Origin: Cryptosporangium minutisporangium
Lineage (GTDB): Bacteria; Actinomycetota; Actinomycetes; Mycobacteriales; Cryptosporangiaceae
Assembly: GCF_039536245.1 (NCBI RefSeq)
Contig: NZ_BAAAYN010000044.1
Location: 258,230-322,229, forward strand
DNA length: 64,000 nucleotides
Reading direction: 5' to 3'
Shown here: positions 56,363 to 64,000 of the stretch, one piece after another
Layout of the letters: the number at the start of each line of letters is the position of its first letter
How positions within the stretch are numbered: position 1 is the stretch's first letter
The notes under the pieces: generated by a model
The model's database searches: none
What the model saw: only the letters and a program-made list of their open reading frames with translations
What the model was told of the DNA's origin: nothing
Made by a program: the position numbers and the translations under genes

Positions 56363-59300
56363 TCAGCGAGCGGCTTGATCGGCGGGCCACCCAGCAGCCA
56401 GCAACTGACGGGCGGTGAACCCGTCCAGGGCCGCCGCGGACGACGCCGCACGCTCACCGAGCGTCCGTAGGGTCTCCGGCTCGTCCGGCCACCAGGCGGC
56501 GAGCACCTGCACCGCGACCAGACGCACGTCGTCGTCCGGGTCGTTGGCGGCCCGATCGAGCAGCAGCCGCCGGGTGTCCTCGTCGGGCCGAACCCGGGCC
56601 ACGATGCTGACCACGCTGTGCCGGACCGACTGCGCCGAGTCGTCCATGGCGCGGCGCAGCACCAGTCGTCGAACGTCAGGGTCGTGCGTCCACCGCTCGG
56701 CCAGCACGGTCATCGCGGCCGTGCGGACGACGGCGTCGTCGGTTGCCGTCTCGACGAGCCCGGTCAGCGTCCGGAGCGTGTCGGGATCGTCCGGCCAGCG
56801 GTCGGCGAGCGCGTACACCGCCGCGTGCGCGATCCATCCGCGGGAGTTCTCGGTGATCGACCGAACCTGTGCCAGGGCCTCGGCGTCGCGGCGTGTGTCG
56901 TCGGCGAGCACCGTGAAGGCCGACCCGTCACCGTGCACGGGCCGGGCGGTCGCGGGGGCGGCTCGAAGCGCCTTCTGCGCGTCCGCGTGGTCGCTCCAGT
57001 CGCGTCGGAGGATCGTGGCCGCCTGCCGGCCGACCAGCGGACCGTCGTCGAACGTCAGCCGGTCGACGACGAGGGCCAACGTGCTCGGCTCCCGAGGGCG
57101 GAGGCGGCTGATCGCGGCGAGGGCGACCCAGCGCGGTTCGGCGTGGGGATCCCCGGCCGCGCGTTCCTGGAGCAGACGCAGGGTACGGGGGTCGTCCGCC
57201 CAGCGCGCGGCCAGCTTCTCGAGCGCCGCCCGCCGCAGGAGCGGCGCCCGGTCCTGGACCGCGACGGTTCGGAGGAGGCTGTCTCCGTCCGGCCACGTCT
57301 CGCCCAGGATCTGCACGGCTGTGGCCCGGACGAGAGGCGCGTCGTCGTGGAGCGCGCGGTGGCCGACGAGCGTCCTGAAGGCCGCCCGGCTTCGCCAGTG
57401 CCGCGCCAGCGCCCGCAGCGCGGCCGCCCGTACCGCGGCGTGCGCCGAGGCCGCCTGCTCGTGCAGCCAGCCAGGAGTGTGCGGGTGGTGGTCGGCGAGA
57501 GCTTCCACGGCTGCGGCGGCCAGTTCCGCGGCGTCCGACGTGGTGACCAGGTCGTACAGGAACCGTCGGATCGTCTCGTCTTCGGCGCAGAGCGCGCCGA
57601 GCACCCGAACGCCGGTGGGCGACGGAAGGCTCCGGCCGTGCGTGAGGTACCAGTCGCGGTATTCGTCGCGACCGGGCCAGGCCGCGCCGAGCGTCGCCAA
57701 CACCGGCAGGACGCCGTCCTCGAACTCGGCGAGCGCGGTCGCCGAGCCGACGGCGCTCGCGTGCACCAACGCGAGCATGAGCGCGCGGATCACCCGACGA
57801 CCCTGCGGGACGAGCCGACCGACCGGACGGACTTCGCCGAGGCACCGGACCGCGAGGAGCAGCGGGCGGGGCATCGCCCGGTCGCGGAGCCACCACAGCG
57901 GGTCGGTGCCTAACAGGTCGTCGACGACCTGGCCGACCACGCGGACGTCCACAACTCCGGCCAGCAGCACCAGGACGTCGTGCCAGGCCGGGTCGTCCCA
58001 GTGGAGGGTGCAGAGCTCGCGGAACCGGTGCGTGAGCGCCGCCGCGGCGAAGTACTCCAGGAACGCCCGATGGACGAACACGTAGCTTCGGTCGTCGCAC
58101 CGGCGCAGCAGGAAGCTGCGCTCGACGAACTGGTCGACCAGCGCGCTCGCGACGATCTTCGCCCGGCCCGGTGGCTCGCCGTACCGCTCGGCCAGGTAGT
58201 CGCCGAACTCCGCGAGCAGATCCGCGCGGGTCAGACGGTCACCGCTCTGGACGCGCGCGGCCACGCGCCGGAGCAGCGCGAACCGATCGTCTCGGTCGAC
58301 GTGGTCCATCGCCACCCGCCCTTCACGCAGGTGGCGGCTCCCGTCCCACTCCTCCACCAGCACGGAGGCGGCGTGGGCGTAGACGCTCCGTCGGTCCCGG
58401 GGGAGTTCGTGGCGACGCCCGGCGATCGCCAGCATCGTCAGGAGCAGCGGGTTGCCTGCTAGCTCCCGCAGCGACGGTGAGCTCCGAATCGCGTTTTCCA
58501 AGCGGTGACCGGCGTCCGGCTGACCGGCGCGGGCGTACCAGGTCGCCAGGAACGTCTCGACCCGCCCGGCGTCGAAGTCCTCGAGGACGAAGTGGGTGAA
58601 CCCCGCATTCTCCAACGGAGCGCGCCGGTAACCCACCGTCCGTGAAGTGACCACCGCACGAAGGTTCGGCCAGCGGCTCACCGTCGTCACGATCTGCCGG
58701 GCCACCAGCTCCCGCAGCTGCGGTTCGAGCACCTCGTCGAGGCCGTCGAACAGCACCAGCGCCGGACCCCCACCGTCGAGATAGTCGACGAGTCGTCCGC
58801 GCGGAATCCCGCTACCGGCCAGCCGGTACTCGCGGTCCAGGTAGTCCAGGACCGAGCCCTCCGTGGCCCACCGACCGTACGACCCCAGCTCGACGACGAT
58901 CGGCAGGTGGCCGGCGAGGGCTGGGAGCGAACCCTCGTCGTCGGCCAGCGCGAGCGCCACGAACCGGACCAGCGTCGACTTGCCTGCCCCCGGGTCGCCG
59001 AGCAGGACCAGGTGGCGCTCGGAACCCGCGAGGACGTCCAGGACCGGGCTCCCCGAGCCCCGCGGCGGGTCGGCACGTACCCGCGGAGGTACGAACACCG
59101 ACTGGAGCCGCATCGGCGGATGGTCGTCGTGGCCCGTCGGTGTGAGCACGTCGAGGTCCAGGTGCCGGTACCGCCCGGACAGCGCTGCTCGGTGAGCCGT
59201 CGGCCACTCGTCGTCCGCCTCGGCGGCGTCGAGTTCGCGGAGCGCCTGGTAGACGGCGAGCTCCAGGGCGGCGGGTGTGTCGACCTGCTGGCTGACGAAA

Positions 59301-59698
59301 CCGGCCCGCCACAGCCGTCCCCGGAACGCGTCGATCGCTGCTCCGTCCTGGTCGACGAGGCGCCGCGGTATCGGCGCCTCCTCGTCGAGGAGGAAGACCA
59401 GCCTCGGGATGCCGGCTTCGGTGGCCGTCCGGAACTCAAGCTCGGTATAGGACAGTTCGGCGCCGGGCACGAGCGACCCGTAGCGGAAGCCGATGATCCC
59501 GACGTAGACGGCGCTCTCGCGGACGCGCTGGCGGCAGTAGGTCGCGGGCTCGCGGTCGCGTGCGGCGAAGTACTCCATGTCGATGGGCGTCCGTTCGGCG
59601 CGGACGATTCCGCGGAGTGCCGCCTCGGCGAACGATCGGTCGGCGGGGTACTCCGCCATGTCGGAGGTCCGGCTGACGAAGACCGGTCCGGGAGCCAC
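56363..59698 (-). CDS. DUF4062-NACHT-HEAT STAND NTPase
   Basis: A 1111-residue protein. Residues 1-155 form a DUF4062 domain (VFVSRTSDMAEYPADRSFAE, YVGIIGFRYGS, ELSYTELEFRTATEAGIPRL), a TIR-like effector fold. A NACHT NTPase follows: Walker A GDPGAGKST (234-242), Walker B ALVLFDGLDEV (313-323), sensor VVTSR (349-353), NPLLLTMLAI (416-425) and a winged-helix FVHRAFLEYFAA (541-552). Residues about 720-1100 are HEAT-like repeats with ALAR, WPDGDSLLRT and DDVRLVAV units, probably the sensor. A TATAGACT -10-like element six bases before the GTG suggests a leaderless message. Alternatively it is co-transcribed with the hydrolase 32 bases upstream. A signalling or antiphage role is inferred, not shown. 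Confidence 0.88.
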   Translation of the reverse strand: MAPGPVFVSRTSDMAEYPADRSFAEAALRGIVRAERTPIDMEYFAARDREPATYCRQRVRESAVYVGIIGFRYGSLVPGAELSYTELEFRTATEAGIPRLVFLLDEEAPIPRRLVDQDGAAIDAFRGRLWRAGFVSQQVDTPAALELAVYQALRELDAAEADDEWPTAHRAALSGRYRHLDLDVLTPTGHDDHPPMRLQSVFVPPRVRADPPRGSGSPVLDVLAGSERHLVLLGDPGAGKSTLVRFVALALADDEGSLPALAGHLPIVVELGSYGRWATEGSVLDYLDREYRLAGSGIPRGRLVDYLDGGGPALVLFDGLDEVLEPQLRELVARQIVTTVSRWPNLRAVVTSRTVGYRRAPLENAGFTHFVLEDFDAGRVETFLATWYARAGQPDAGHRLENAIRSSPSLRELAGNPLLLTMLAIAGRRHELPRDRRSVYAHAASVLVEEWDGSRHLREGRVAMDHVDRDDRFALLRRVAARVQSGDRLTRADLLAEFGDYLAERYGEPPGRAKIVASALVDQFVERSFLLRRCDDRSYVFVHRAFLEYFAAAALTHRFRELCTLHWDDPAWHDVLVLLAGVVDVRVVGQVVDDLLGTDPLWWLRDRAMPRPLLLAVRCLGEVRPVGRLVPQGRRVIRALMLALVHASAVGSATALAEFEDGVLPVLATLGAAWPGRDEYRDWYLTHGRSLPSPTGVRVLGALCAEDETIRRFLYDLVTTSDAAELAAAAVEALADHHPHTPGWLHEQAASAHAAVRAAALRALARHWRSRAAFRTLVGHRALHDDAPLVRATAVQILGETWPDGDSLLRTVAVQDRAPLLRRAALEKLAARWADDPRTLRLLQERAAGDPHAEPRWVALAAISRLRPREPSTLALVVDRLTFDDGPLVGRQAATILRRDWSDHADAQKALRAAPATARPVHGDGSAFTVLADDTRRDAEALAQVRSITENSRGWIAHAAVYALADRWPDDPDTLRTLTGLVETATDDAVVRTAAMTVLAERWTHDPDVRRLVLRRAMDDSAQSVRHSVVSIVARVRPDEDTRRLLLDRAANDPDDDVRLVAVQVLAAWWPDEPETLRTLGERAASSAAALDGFTARQLLAAGWPADQAAR

Positions 59699-59730
59699 GA
59701 CCCGAGTCTATAGAGGAGGTACCAACGAGT

Positions 59731-60525
59731 TCAGTGGGTCGTGATCCACGCGACGGTCTCGCGGATGACCAGGGCCTGCCACTCCCGGGTCCGCGGATCC
59801 GCGTAATCGGGGTCGTCGTGCACGGCGAACCCGTGCTGCGCCCCGTCGATCTCGATCAGTGTGCACTTGGCGGGCACCTGGTCGACCGCCTCGCGCGACG
59901 AGTCGACGTTGACGAACGTGTCCTTGCTGCCGTGCACGAGCAGTGTGGGCGTTGCGATGCGACGTAACGCGTCCCGGGCGGACAGGTGGAACACCTCGTT
60001 GAGCAGCGCGCGCCCGAGCTTGAACGACGGTGAGTGCTCGACGTAACCGCAGCGGTCCAGCTCCGCGGCGGCCGCCGGGTTGATCCGGTCGCCGGACCAG
60101 TACGGCTTCTCGTCCACAAATCTTCGCTTGTAGTCGAGGAGCGGGTTGTACAGGACCAGGCTCCGGAGGGTGCAGGACGCGGCCACCAGCGCACAGATAC
60201 CGCCGCTGAAGCTCGTTCCGATCAGCGTCGGAGGTGCCGCGAGCCGGCTGACCTCGTCCAGTGCGGCCCGTACGTCGTTGGCGACGGCGGCCAACGTCAG
60301 CTCCTCCTGGCGTCCGCCGCTCTCGCCGTGACCTCGCAGGTCGAATCGGAGGGAGGCGATGCCGGCCGCGGTGAGTGCCTCGGCGAGCCGGACGTAGAAG
60401 CCGCCTTCGTCGCGGCTCACCCCACCGCCGTGGACGAGCACCGCCGACCGGGTCGGCGGATGCGGCGGCACGGCCAGGGTGCCGATGAGTCGAGTACCGT
60501 CGTGGCTACGGAATGTGACGGACAT
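59731..60525 (-). CDS. Alpha/beta hydrolase, serine aminopeptidase S33-like
   Basis: A 264-residue hydrolase: LVHGGGVSRDEGGFYVRLAE, SLRFDLRGHGESGG, nucleophile elbow IGTSFSGGICA, acid in LLVHGSKDTFVN and base in DGAQHGFAVHDD. It resembles dienelactone/peptidase S33-type hydrolases. ATG at 60525 has GGGAGG six bases upstream. It lies 32 bases upstream of the NACHT gene on the same strand, so the two might be co-transcribed, though this could be chance. Confidence 0.84.
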   Translation of the reverse strand: MSVTFRSHDGTRLIGTLAVPPHPPTRSAVLVHGGGVSRDEGGFYVRLAEALTAAGIASLRFDLRGHGESGGRQEELTLAAVANDVRAALDEVSRLAAPPTLIGTSFSGGICALVAASCTLRSLVLYNPLLDYKRRFVDEKPYWSGDRINPAAAAELDRCGYVEHSPSFKLGRALLNEVFHLSARDALRRIATPTLLVHGSKDTFVNVDSSREAVDQVPAKCTLIEIDGAQHGFAVHDDPDYADPRTREWQALVIRETVAWITTH

Positions 60526-60580
60526 CAGGCACCTCCCGGTGCGGGGTGACCTCATCCGCGTACCCCTTTACCGTGGAGAT

Positions 60581-60754
60581 ATGAGCAAGAAGCAGTCTCC
60601 CGAGAGCAAGGCCAGCACCGGCATCGCCTTAGGGGTCGCGCTGGGTGTCGCGTTCGGTCTGCTCTTCCACAACTTCTTGATCGGCATCGCGTTAGGCATC
60701 GCGATCAGCGCCGGGTATGGGGTCAGCTGGTCGGATCTTCGCCGTCGGCGCTGA
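60581..60754 (+). CDS. Small glycine-zipper membrane protein
   Basis: A 57-residue protein: basic head MSKKQSPESK, then GIALGVALGVAFGLLFHNFL and IGIALGIAISAGYGVSW, two short hydrophobic stretches with regular Gly spacing typical of glycine-zipper helices, and a basic RRRR tail. GGAG sits three bases before the ATG. Such proteins can form helical bundles. Family not recognised. Confidence 0.65.
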   Translation: MSKKQSPESKASTGIALGVALGVAFGLLFHNFLIGIALGIAISAGYGVSWSDLRRRR

Positions 60755-60842
60755 GTCGTGGATCGGTCCAGAGGGTGAACGCGTCACCGCGACGCGCGGA
60801 CCGGTTAACGCACAGGGGCTCCCGGCGAGCTACCGTCACGTC

Positions 60843-61589
60843 ATGGACCACGGGGAATACTGCAAAGCGCTGTTCCGCGAGATCGATCGGTTAGCCGCGC
60901 TCCTGTCGGACGCCGACCTGACCACGGCGGTCCCGAGCTGCCCCGCCTGGGACCTGGCGAAGCTCGCTGCTCACGTCGGCTCGACCGAGCGGTGGGTCAC
61001 CGCGATGATCTCCTCCGGCTCCACCGAGAGGCTGCCGCTCTCGGATTACGAGCAGGACATCCCCACCGAGGCGACCGCGCTGTCCGACTGGGTAGCCGCC
61101 GGCGTCGACGCGCTGATCAGCGCTCTCGTCGCGGCCCCTGCGCACCAGCAGGTGTGGACGCTCGGCGGAGCAACCCGCCCCACGCTGTTCTGGGCCCGGC
61201 GGATGCTCCACGAGGCAACCGTCCATCGAGTGGACGCCGCACTGGCGCTCGGCGCCCCCGCCACCATCGATCCGGCGGTGGCCACCGATGGTGTAGAGGA
61301 ACTGCTGACGATCCTTCCGTACGCACCCCGGCTGGCCGGTTTCGGTGCGGTCCGCGGGGACGGGCGGTCGATCGAGCTGGTCGCTACCGACGTCGACGTC
61401 CGGTGGTGCATCGACATCGGCTCGTCCGGGTTCGAGTGGTCCCGGGTGACGGCCGCGTCCGACGCCGACGTCACGGCAACCGCCCCGATCGCCGGCCTCT
61501 ACCTGTTCCTCTGGGGACGGCCTTCGGTCCCGCAGATCACCGGTGACTCCGGCCTCCTGGCCCGCTGGTCGGCCGCGACCGCTTTTTAG
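60843..61589 (+). CDS. Maleylpyruvate isomerase family mycothiol-dependent enzyme
   Basis: A 248-residue protein: YCKALFREIDRLAALLSDAD, VPSCPAWDLAKLAAHVGSTE and WARRMLHEATVHRVDAALAL give the N-terminal DinB-like bundle with metal ligands His (AAHVGS), Glu and His (HEATVHR). The C-terminal domain is SCP2-like. ATG at 60843 is the family-consistent start; upstream in-frame residues overlap the small membrane gene. Substrate unknown. Confidence 0.85.
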   Translation: MDHGEYCKALFREIDRLAALLSDADLTTAVPSCPAWDLAKLAAHVGSTERWVTAMISSGSTERLPLSDYEQDIPTEATALSDWVAAGVDALISALVAAPAHQQVWTLGGATRPTLFWARRMLHEATVHRVDAALALGAPATIDPAVATDGVEELLTILPYAPRLAGFGAVRGDGRSIELVATDVDVRWCIDIGSSGFEWSRVTAASDADVTATAPIAGLYLFLWGRPSVPQITGDSGLLARWSAATAF

Positions 61590-61600
61590 ATCGACGCGTG

Positions 61601-61638
61601 CCCGGCGGACGTGGGTGAGCTCGCCCGCGTCCGCCGGG
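61601..61638. terminator. Bidirectional hairpin terminator
   Basis: Fifteen-bp stem (CCCGGCGGACGTGGG / CCCGCGTCCGCCGGG, one G-T pair) with an eight-base loop between the convergent MDMPI (stop 61589) and VOC (stop 61706) genes. It accounts for most of the 116-base gap. Confidence 0.68.
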
Positions 61639-61705
61639 GCTGAGCGCGCGACGTTCCGCTCCGCCGTCGGGCGTCCGAAGTGCTCCTCGCGTCCTCGTTC
61701 CGCGC

Positions 61706-62071
61706 TCACGACGGCGACACGGTGAAAAACTCGTAGCTGTGGCCGTCCGGATCGCCGACGTAAACGCCGCGCCCGCCGGCCAGGTGGTTGATCCGGCGGT
61801 CCCAGCCGTGCTCGGGCCCGGAGCCGAACGGAATGCCGTCCAGCCGGCCGAGCAGGGCGTCGAACGTCTCGTCGTCGACGAGGAAGCCGTAGTGGCCGGC
61901 CGTGAACGGGCCGCGATCGTCGAAGTCCAGCGTCAGGTCGTCGTTGACCTGGACGGGAGTGAACGGCCCGGTCGGCGGGCCGACGCTGCGGCTGATCAGC
62001 CGCGCGAAGAACGCCGCCGAGGCGTCCTTGTCGCGGGCGCGGACGATCGTGTGGTTGAGGACGACGGTCAT
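61706..62071 (-). CDS. VOC family protein
   Basis: A 121-residue VOC-fold protein: VLNHTIVRARDKDASAAFFA, LTLDFDDRGPFTAGHYGFLV, GGRGVYVGDPDGHSYEFFTV with the His/Glu metal positions near each end. ATG at 62071. Divergent from a MarR regulator, with two 15-bp repeats between, so it is a likely target of that regulator. Substrate unknown. Confidence 0.86.
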   Translation of the reverse strand: MTVVLNHTIVRARDKDASAAFFARLISRSVGPPTGPFTPVQVNDDLTLDFDDRGPFTAGHYGFLVDDETFDALLGRLDGIPFGSGPEHGWDRRINHLAGGRGVYVGDPDGHSYEFFTVSPS

Positions 62072-62088
62072 GCGAGCACCTCCGATAT

Positions 62089-62125
62089 ATGCGATCCGCA
62101 TGCAATATAGATGCGATCCGCATGC
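62089..62125. promoter_or_regulatory. Duplicated 15-bp MarR operator
   Basis: ATGCGATCCGCATGC occurs exactly twice (62089-62103 and 62111-62125), 22 bp apart, i.e. two helical turns. Each contains the dyad ATGCG-ATC-CGCAT. The pair fills the divergent VOC/MarR promoter region and so is the probable MarR binding site. Confidence 0.72.
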
Positions 62126-62143
62126 GTTGGCTAGAGTGCCGAC

Positions 62144-62551
62144 ATGACCGACGGTGGGCCTGCGCTGTTCCGGCTGGTGCGGTTCTGGTCGCGGCGCTGG
62201 GCCCGGGGCGCCGTGGAACACCCTCAGGTGGTGCTGGTCGTGGAGGCCGTGCACGCCGCCGGTGCGGACGCGAGCGTGAACGACGTCGCCCGGCAGCTGG
62301 GGCTGGACCAGTCCGGAGCCAGCCGGATGGTGGCGGCAGCCACCGCCGAGGGCTACCTGGTACGCGCCCGCGCCGCGACGGACGCCCGCCGCACCGCCCT
62401 ACGGCTCACCCCCGCAGGCTACGAGCTCCTGACCGCGGCGCGGAGTTGGCAGCGCGAGACGTTCGAGCAGCTCACGGCGCACTGGCCGGCGTCGGACCGG
62501 GAGCGCTTCGCGGGCTACCTGCACCGCCTGGCCGACGAAGCCGGCGCCTGA
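62144..62551 (+). CDS. MarR family transcriptional regulator
   Basis: A 135-residue MarR regulator: HPQVVLVVEAVHAAGADASV, NDVARQLGLDQSGASRMVAA, ATAEGYLVRARAATDARRTA, LRLTPAGYELL, the typical winged HTH. It should repress itself and the divergent VOC gene through the duplicated 15-bp sites. Short intergenic leader with no strong ribosome binding site. Ligand unknown, likely phenolic or electrophilic. Confidence 0.9.
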   Translation: MTDGGPALFRLVRFWSRRWARGAVEHPQVVLVVEAVHAAGADASVNDVARQLGLDQSGASRMVAAATAEGYLVRARAATDARRTALRLTPAGYELLTAARSWQRETFEQLTAHWPASDRERFAGYLHRLADEAGA

Positions 62552-62553
62552 CC

Positions 62554-63208
62554 CGTCTCGCGCCCGCCGCAACCGGGCCGCATACCACCGAGACGTCTAC
62601 GTGGACGTGGACGTACCGCTTACACACGAACTGAGATGCTGCGCCGCCGGGCTGATACTCCCGCCGGGTTCGGCGATCACCGGTCGCTCGGCCGCGTGCT
62701 TGCGTGACCTTCCTCTTGGCGAGCCCGACGACCCGGTGCACGTCATCGTTCCGGAGGGCCGGCGGAGTCAGATGAAGGGTCTACGGGTGCGGCGAGCCTT
62801 CCTTCCTCGGGCACACGTTCATCCCGGGCCGCCAGCCGTCACGGTGCCGGAGCGAACCGCGTGGGAGATCGCGCGTGAACGCAATCTGGTCGAGGCGGTG
62901 GCAGCGCTCGACCTGCTGTATCACTGGAACTACGTCCGGCAGGAGGCGATGGTCCGCTGGGTGGCCCCGCAGCGAAGGCGCTCGCATTGGCGGACGGCCG
63001 TGCCGTATCGCCGCAGGAGTCGCGCGCTCGGGTCCGCCTCACGCTGGCCGGATTCCCGCCGCCGGTACCGCAGTTCAAAGTCTTCTGCGGTGATCAGTTC
63101 CTTGCCCGAGTCGACTTGGCGTGGCCGGCCGCACGAGTGGCGGTCGCGCCGCGCTTGCGTAGGCTCTCGCGGATTGGTGAGTTACTGGGGTTACGGCGGA
63201 TCGGATAG
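62554..63208 (+). pseudogene. Frameshifted, truncated DUF559-type protein
   Basis: Frame 1 (62554-about 62965) encodes VYVDVDVPLTHELRCCAAGL, ILPPGSAITGRSAACLRDLP, LGEPDDPVHVIVPEGRRSQM and VTVPERTAWEIARERNLVEA. This is the N-terminal region of the large actinobacterial DUF559 proteins. The following ALADGRAVSPQESRARVRLT, LAGFPPPVPQFKVFCGD and VDLAWPAARVAV of the endonuclease-like domain are in another frame (62987-63208), so a frameshift lies near 62950-62980. The N-terminal start, and the C-terminal YDG region, are also missing. Confidence 0.6.
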
Positions 63209-63254
63209 CCCGCTCTGCTCACCAATCGATGCGTACCGGAACGTAGGTCGTGCC

Positions 63255-64000
63255 ATGTTCAGTATCGGAGACTTCGCGACGCTGGGTCGGGTGTCGGTGC
63301 GCATGCTGCGCCACTACGACACCCTCGGGCTCCTCGTGCCGGAACGGGCCCCGTCGGGGTACCGCTACTACCGCGCCGAACAGCTGCACGCCCTCAATCG
63401 GATCACCGCGCTGAAAGGGCTCGGCTTCTCGCTGGCTCAGGTGAAGACGATCCTCCACGACGACGTCGGGGTGGACGAACTGCGCGGGATGCTGCGGATG
63501 CGGCGCGCGGAGCTCGACGCGCAGATGGCCGCCGATCAGGCCCGGCTGCGCGCCGTCGAGGTGAGGCTCCGGTTGATCGAGAGCGAGGGCCGGATGAGTG
63601 TCGACGAAATCGTCGTCAAGCCCGTCGCGCCGGTCCGGGTCGCGGCGCTGCAGACCACCGTGAGCAGCTACGACTCAGGGGAGATCGGGCCGGCGATCCA
63701 GCCGCTCTACCAGGAGCTGTGCGCGCACCTGGACGCTGCGGGCATCGTCCCGATCGGCGCCGGCGTCTCGTTCTTCGACGGCACCGGCGAGGACGGCCAG
63801 CCGATCCGGATCAGCGCGGGCATGCAGGTCGGCGCGGCACCGGACCCGTCGTACGGCTTCGAGATCGTGGACCTCCCGGCGATCCCGGCGGCGGCCACCC
63901 TCGTGCACCGCGGTGCGATGGACACCGTCGACGCGAGCTACCAGGCGCTCGCGGCCTGGATCTCCGACCACGGGTACCGGATGCTGGGGCACTCCCGCGA
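63255..64000 (+). CDS. MerR family regulator with GyrI-like effector domain (cut by window end)
   Basis: The first 248 residues of a BmrR-type MerR regulator: FSIGDFATLGRVSVRMLRHY, DTLGLLVPERAPSGYRYYRA in the HTH, RITALKGLGFSLAQVKTIL in the dimer helix, and from about residue 120 a GyrI-like ligand domain (VKPVAPVRVAALQTTV, GFEIVDLPA). ATG at 63255. No stop is reached before 64000. Such proteins bind hydrophobic cations or drugs and activate efflux genes, which may lie beyond the window. Confidence 0.87.
   Translation, partial: MFSIGDFATLGRVSVRMLRHYDTLGLLVPERAPSGYRYYRAEQLHALNRITALKGLGFSLAQVKTILHDDVGVDELRGMLRMRRAELDAQMAADQARLRAVEVRLRLIESEGRMSVDEIVVKPVAPVRVAALQTTVSSYDSGEIGPAIQPLYQELCAHLDAAGIVPIGAGVSFFDGTGEDGQPIRISAGMQVGAAPDPSYGFEIVDLPAIPAAATLVHRGAMDTVDASYQALAAWISDHGYRMLGHSR

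Noticed and set aside
56363-59698. NACHT protein as a eukaryote-like contaminant gene
   Set aside because: GC content, codon use and start codon match the neighbours and the flanking genes are ordinary actinobacterial genes.
54672-59698. The two STAND-like genes as a toxin-antitoxin pair
   Set aside because: They are convergent, not an operon, and both are far larger than toxin-antitoxin components.
1-64000. Search for tRNA, rRNA, CRISPR, insertion sequences, integrases and phage genes
   Set aside because: No transposase, integrase, direct-repeat array or cloverleaf-like sequence was recognised by eye; a covariance-model search would be needed to exclude small RNAs.

Overview
The window is a 64 kb stretch of very GC-rich DNA with dense coding on both strands, many GTG/TTG starts, ATGA or GTGA stop-start overlaps, several apparently leaderless genes, and strong hairpins without T-tracts between genes. 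Mycothiol-type enzymes (three TIGR03086/maleylpyruvate-isomerase-like proteins and a DUF664/DinB protein), F420-type flavin-fold oxidoreductases (PPOX class and LLM class) and an S-adenosyl methyltransferase of the actinomycete DUF574 type point to a filamentous or otherwise complex actinobacterium. The exact genus cannot be read from the sequence. I saw no rRNA, tRNA, CRISPR array, insertion sequence or prophage.

Layout. 1-6.1 kb: a DGPF protein with an ECF42-type sigma factor, a large LuxR ATPase (LAL) regulator and two alpha/beta hydrolases. 6.1-12 kb: DeoR regulator facing a DUF4406 gene across a palindromic operator, an F420 oxidoreductase, a TIGR03086 protein behind two tandem operators, a lone AroQ chorismate mutase, and a second LAL regulator. 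11.8-16.6 kb: small secreted four-cysteine protein, secreted alkaline phosphatase, ABM and RidA enzymes, a peptidoglycan-binding gene remnant, and a PadR plus HAAS-membrane-protein operon. 16.6-26.7 kb: mycothiol and F420 enzymes, a methyltransferase, a striking 43-residue Tyr/Asp/Asn/Cys-rich microprotein, transporters, WYL and Lrp regulators with divergent partners. 27-36.5 kb: a TetR remnant, two ECF systems, a MerR regulator with a leaderless MerR-type promoter, an HxlR/PPOX/hydrolase unit, and MOSC and GNAT proteins. 36.5-48.7 kb: a tandem-HTH MerR regulator facing an erythromycin-esterase-like protein fused to a DUF6194-like domain, a TetR with two palindromic operators, and a series of regulator/effector pairs and small stress enzymes. 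48.7-53.2 kb: a five-gene operon, ECF sigma - zinc-finger anti-sigma-like membrane protein - ABC ATPase - two membrane proteins. 54.6-59.7 kb: the most notable locus, a TPR protein with a degenerate NTPase-like domain converging on a 1111-residue DUF4062-NACHT-HEAT STAND protein, a plausible but unproven immune or signalling module. 60-64 kb: hydrolase, small membrane protein, VOC/MarR pair with duplicated 15-bp operators, a frameshifted DUF559 remnant, and a MerR regulator cut by the window end.

Overall this is an accessory, regulator-rich region: about fifteen one-component regulators and four ECF sigma factors, each mostly paired with one to three small effector genes (hydrolases, flavin/F420 enzymes, transporters). 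Many of the intergenic spaces carry clear inverted-repeat operators. Several gene remnants (positions 14282, 27266, 45617, 62554) show active gene loss. Family names here come from recognised motifs read by eye, not from database searches.
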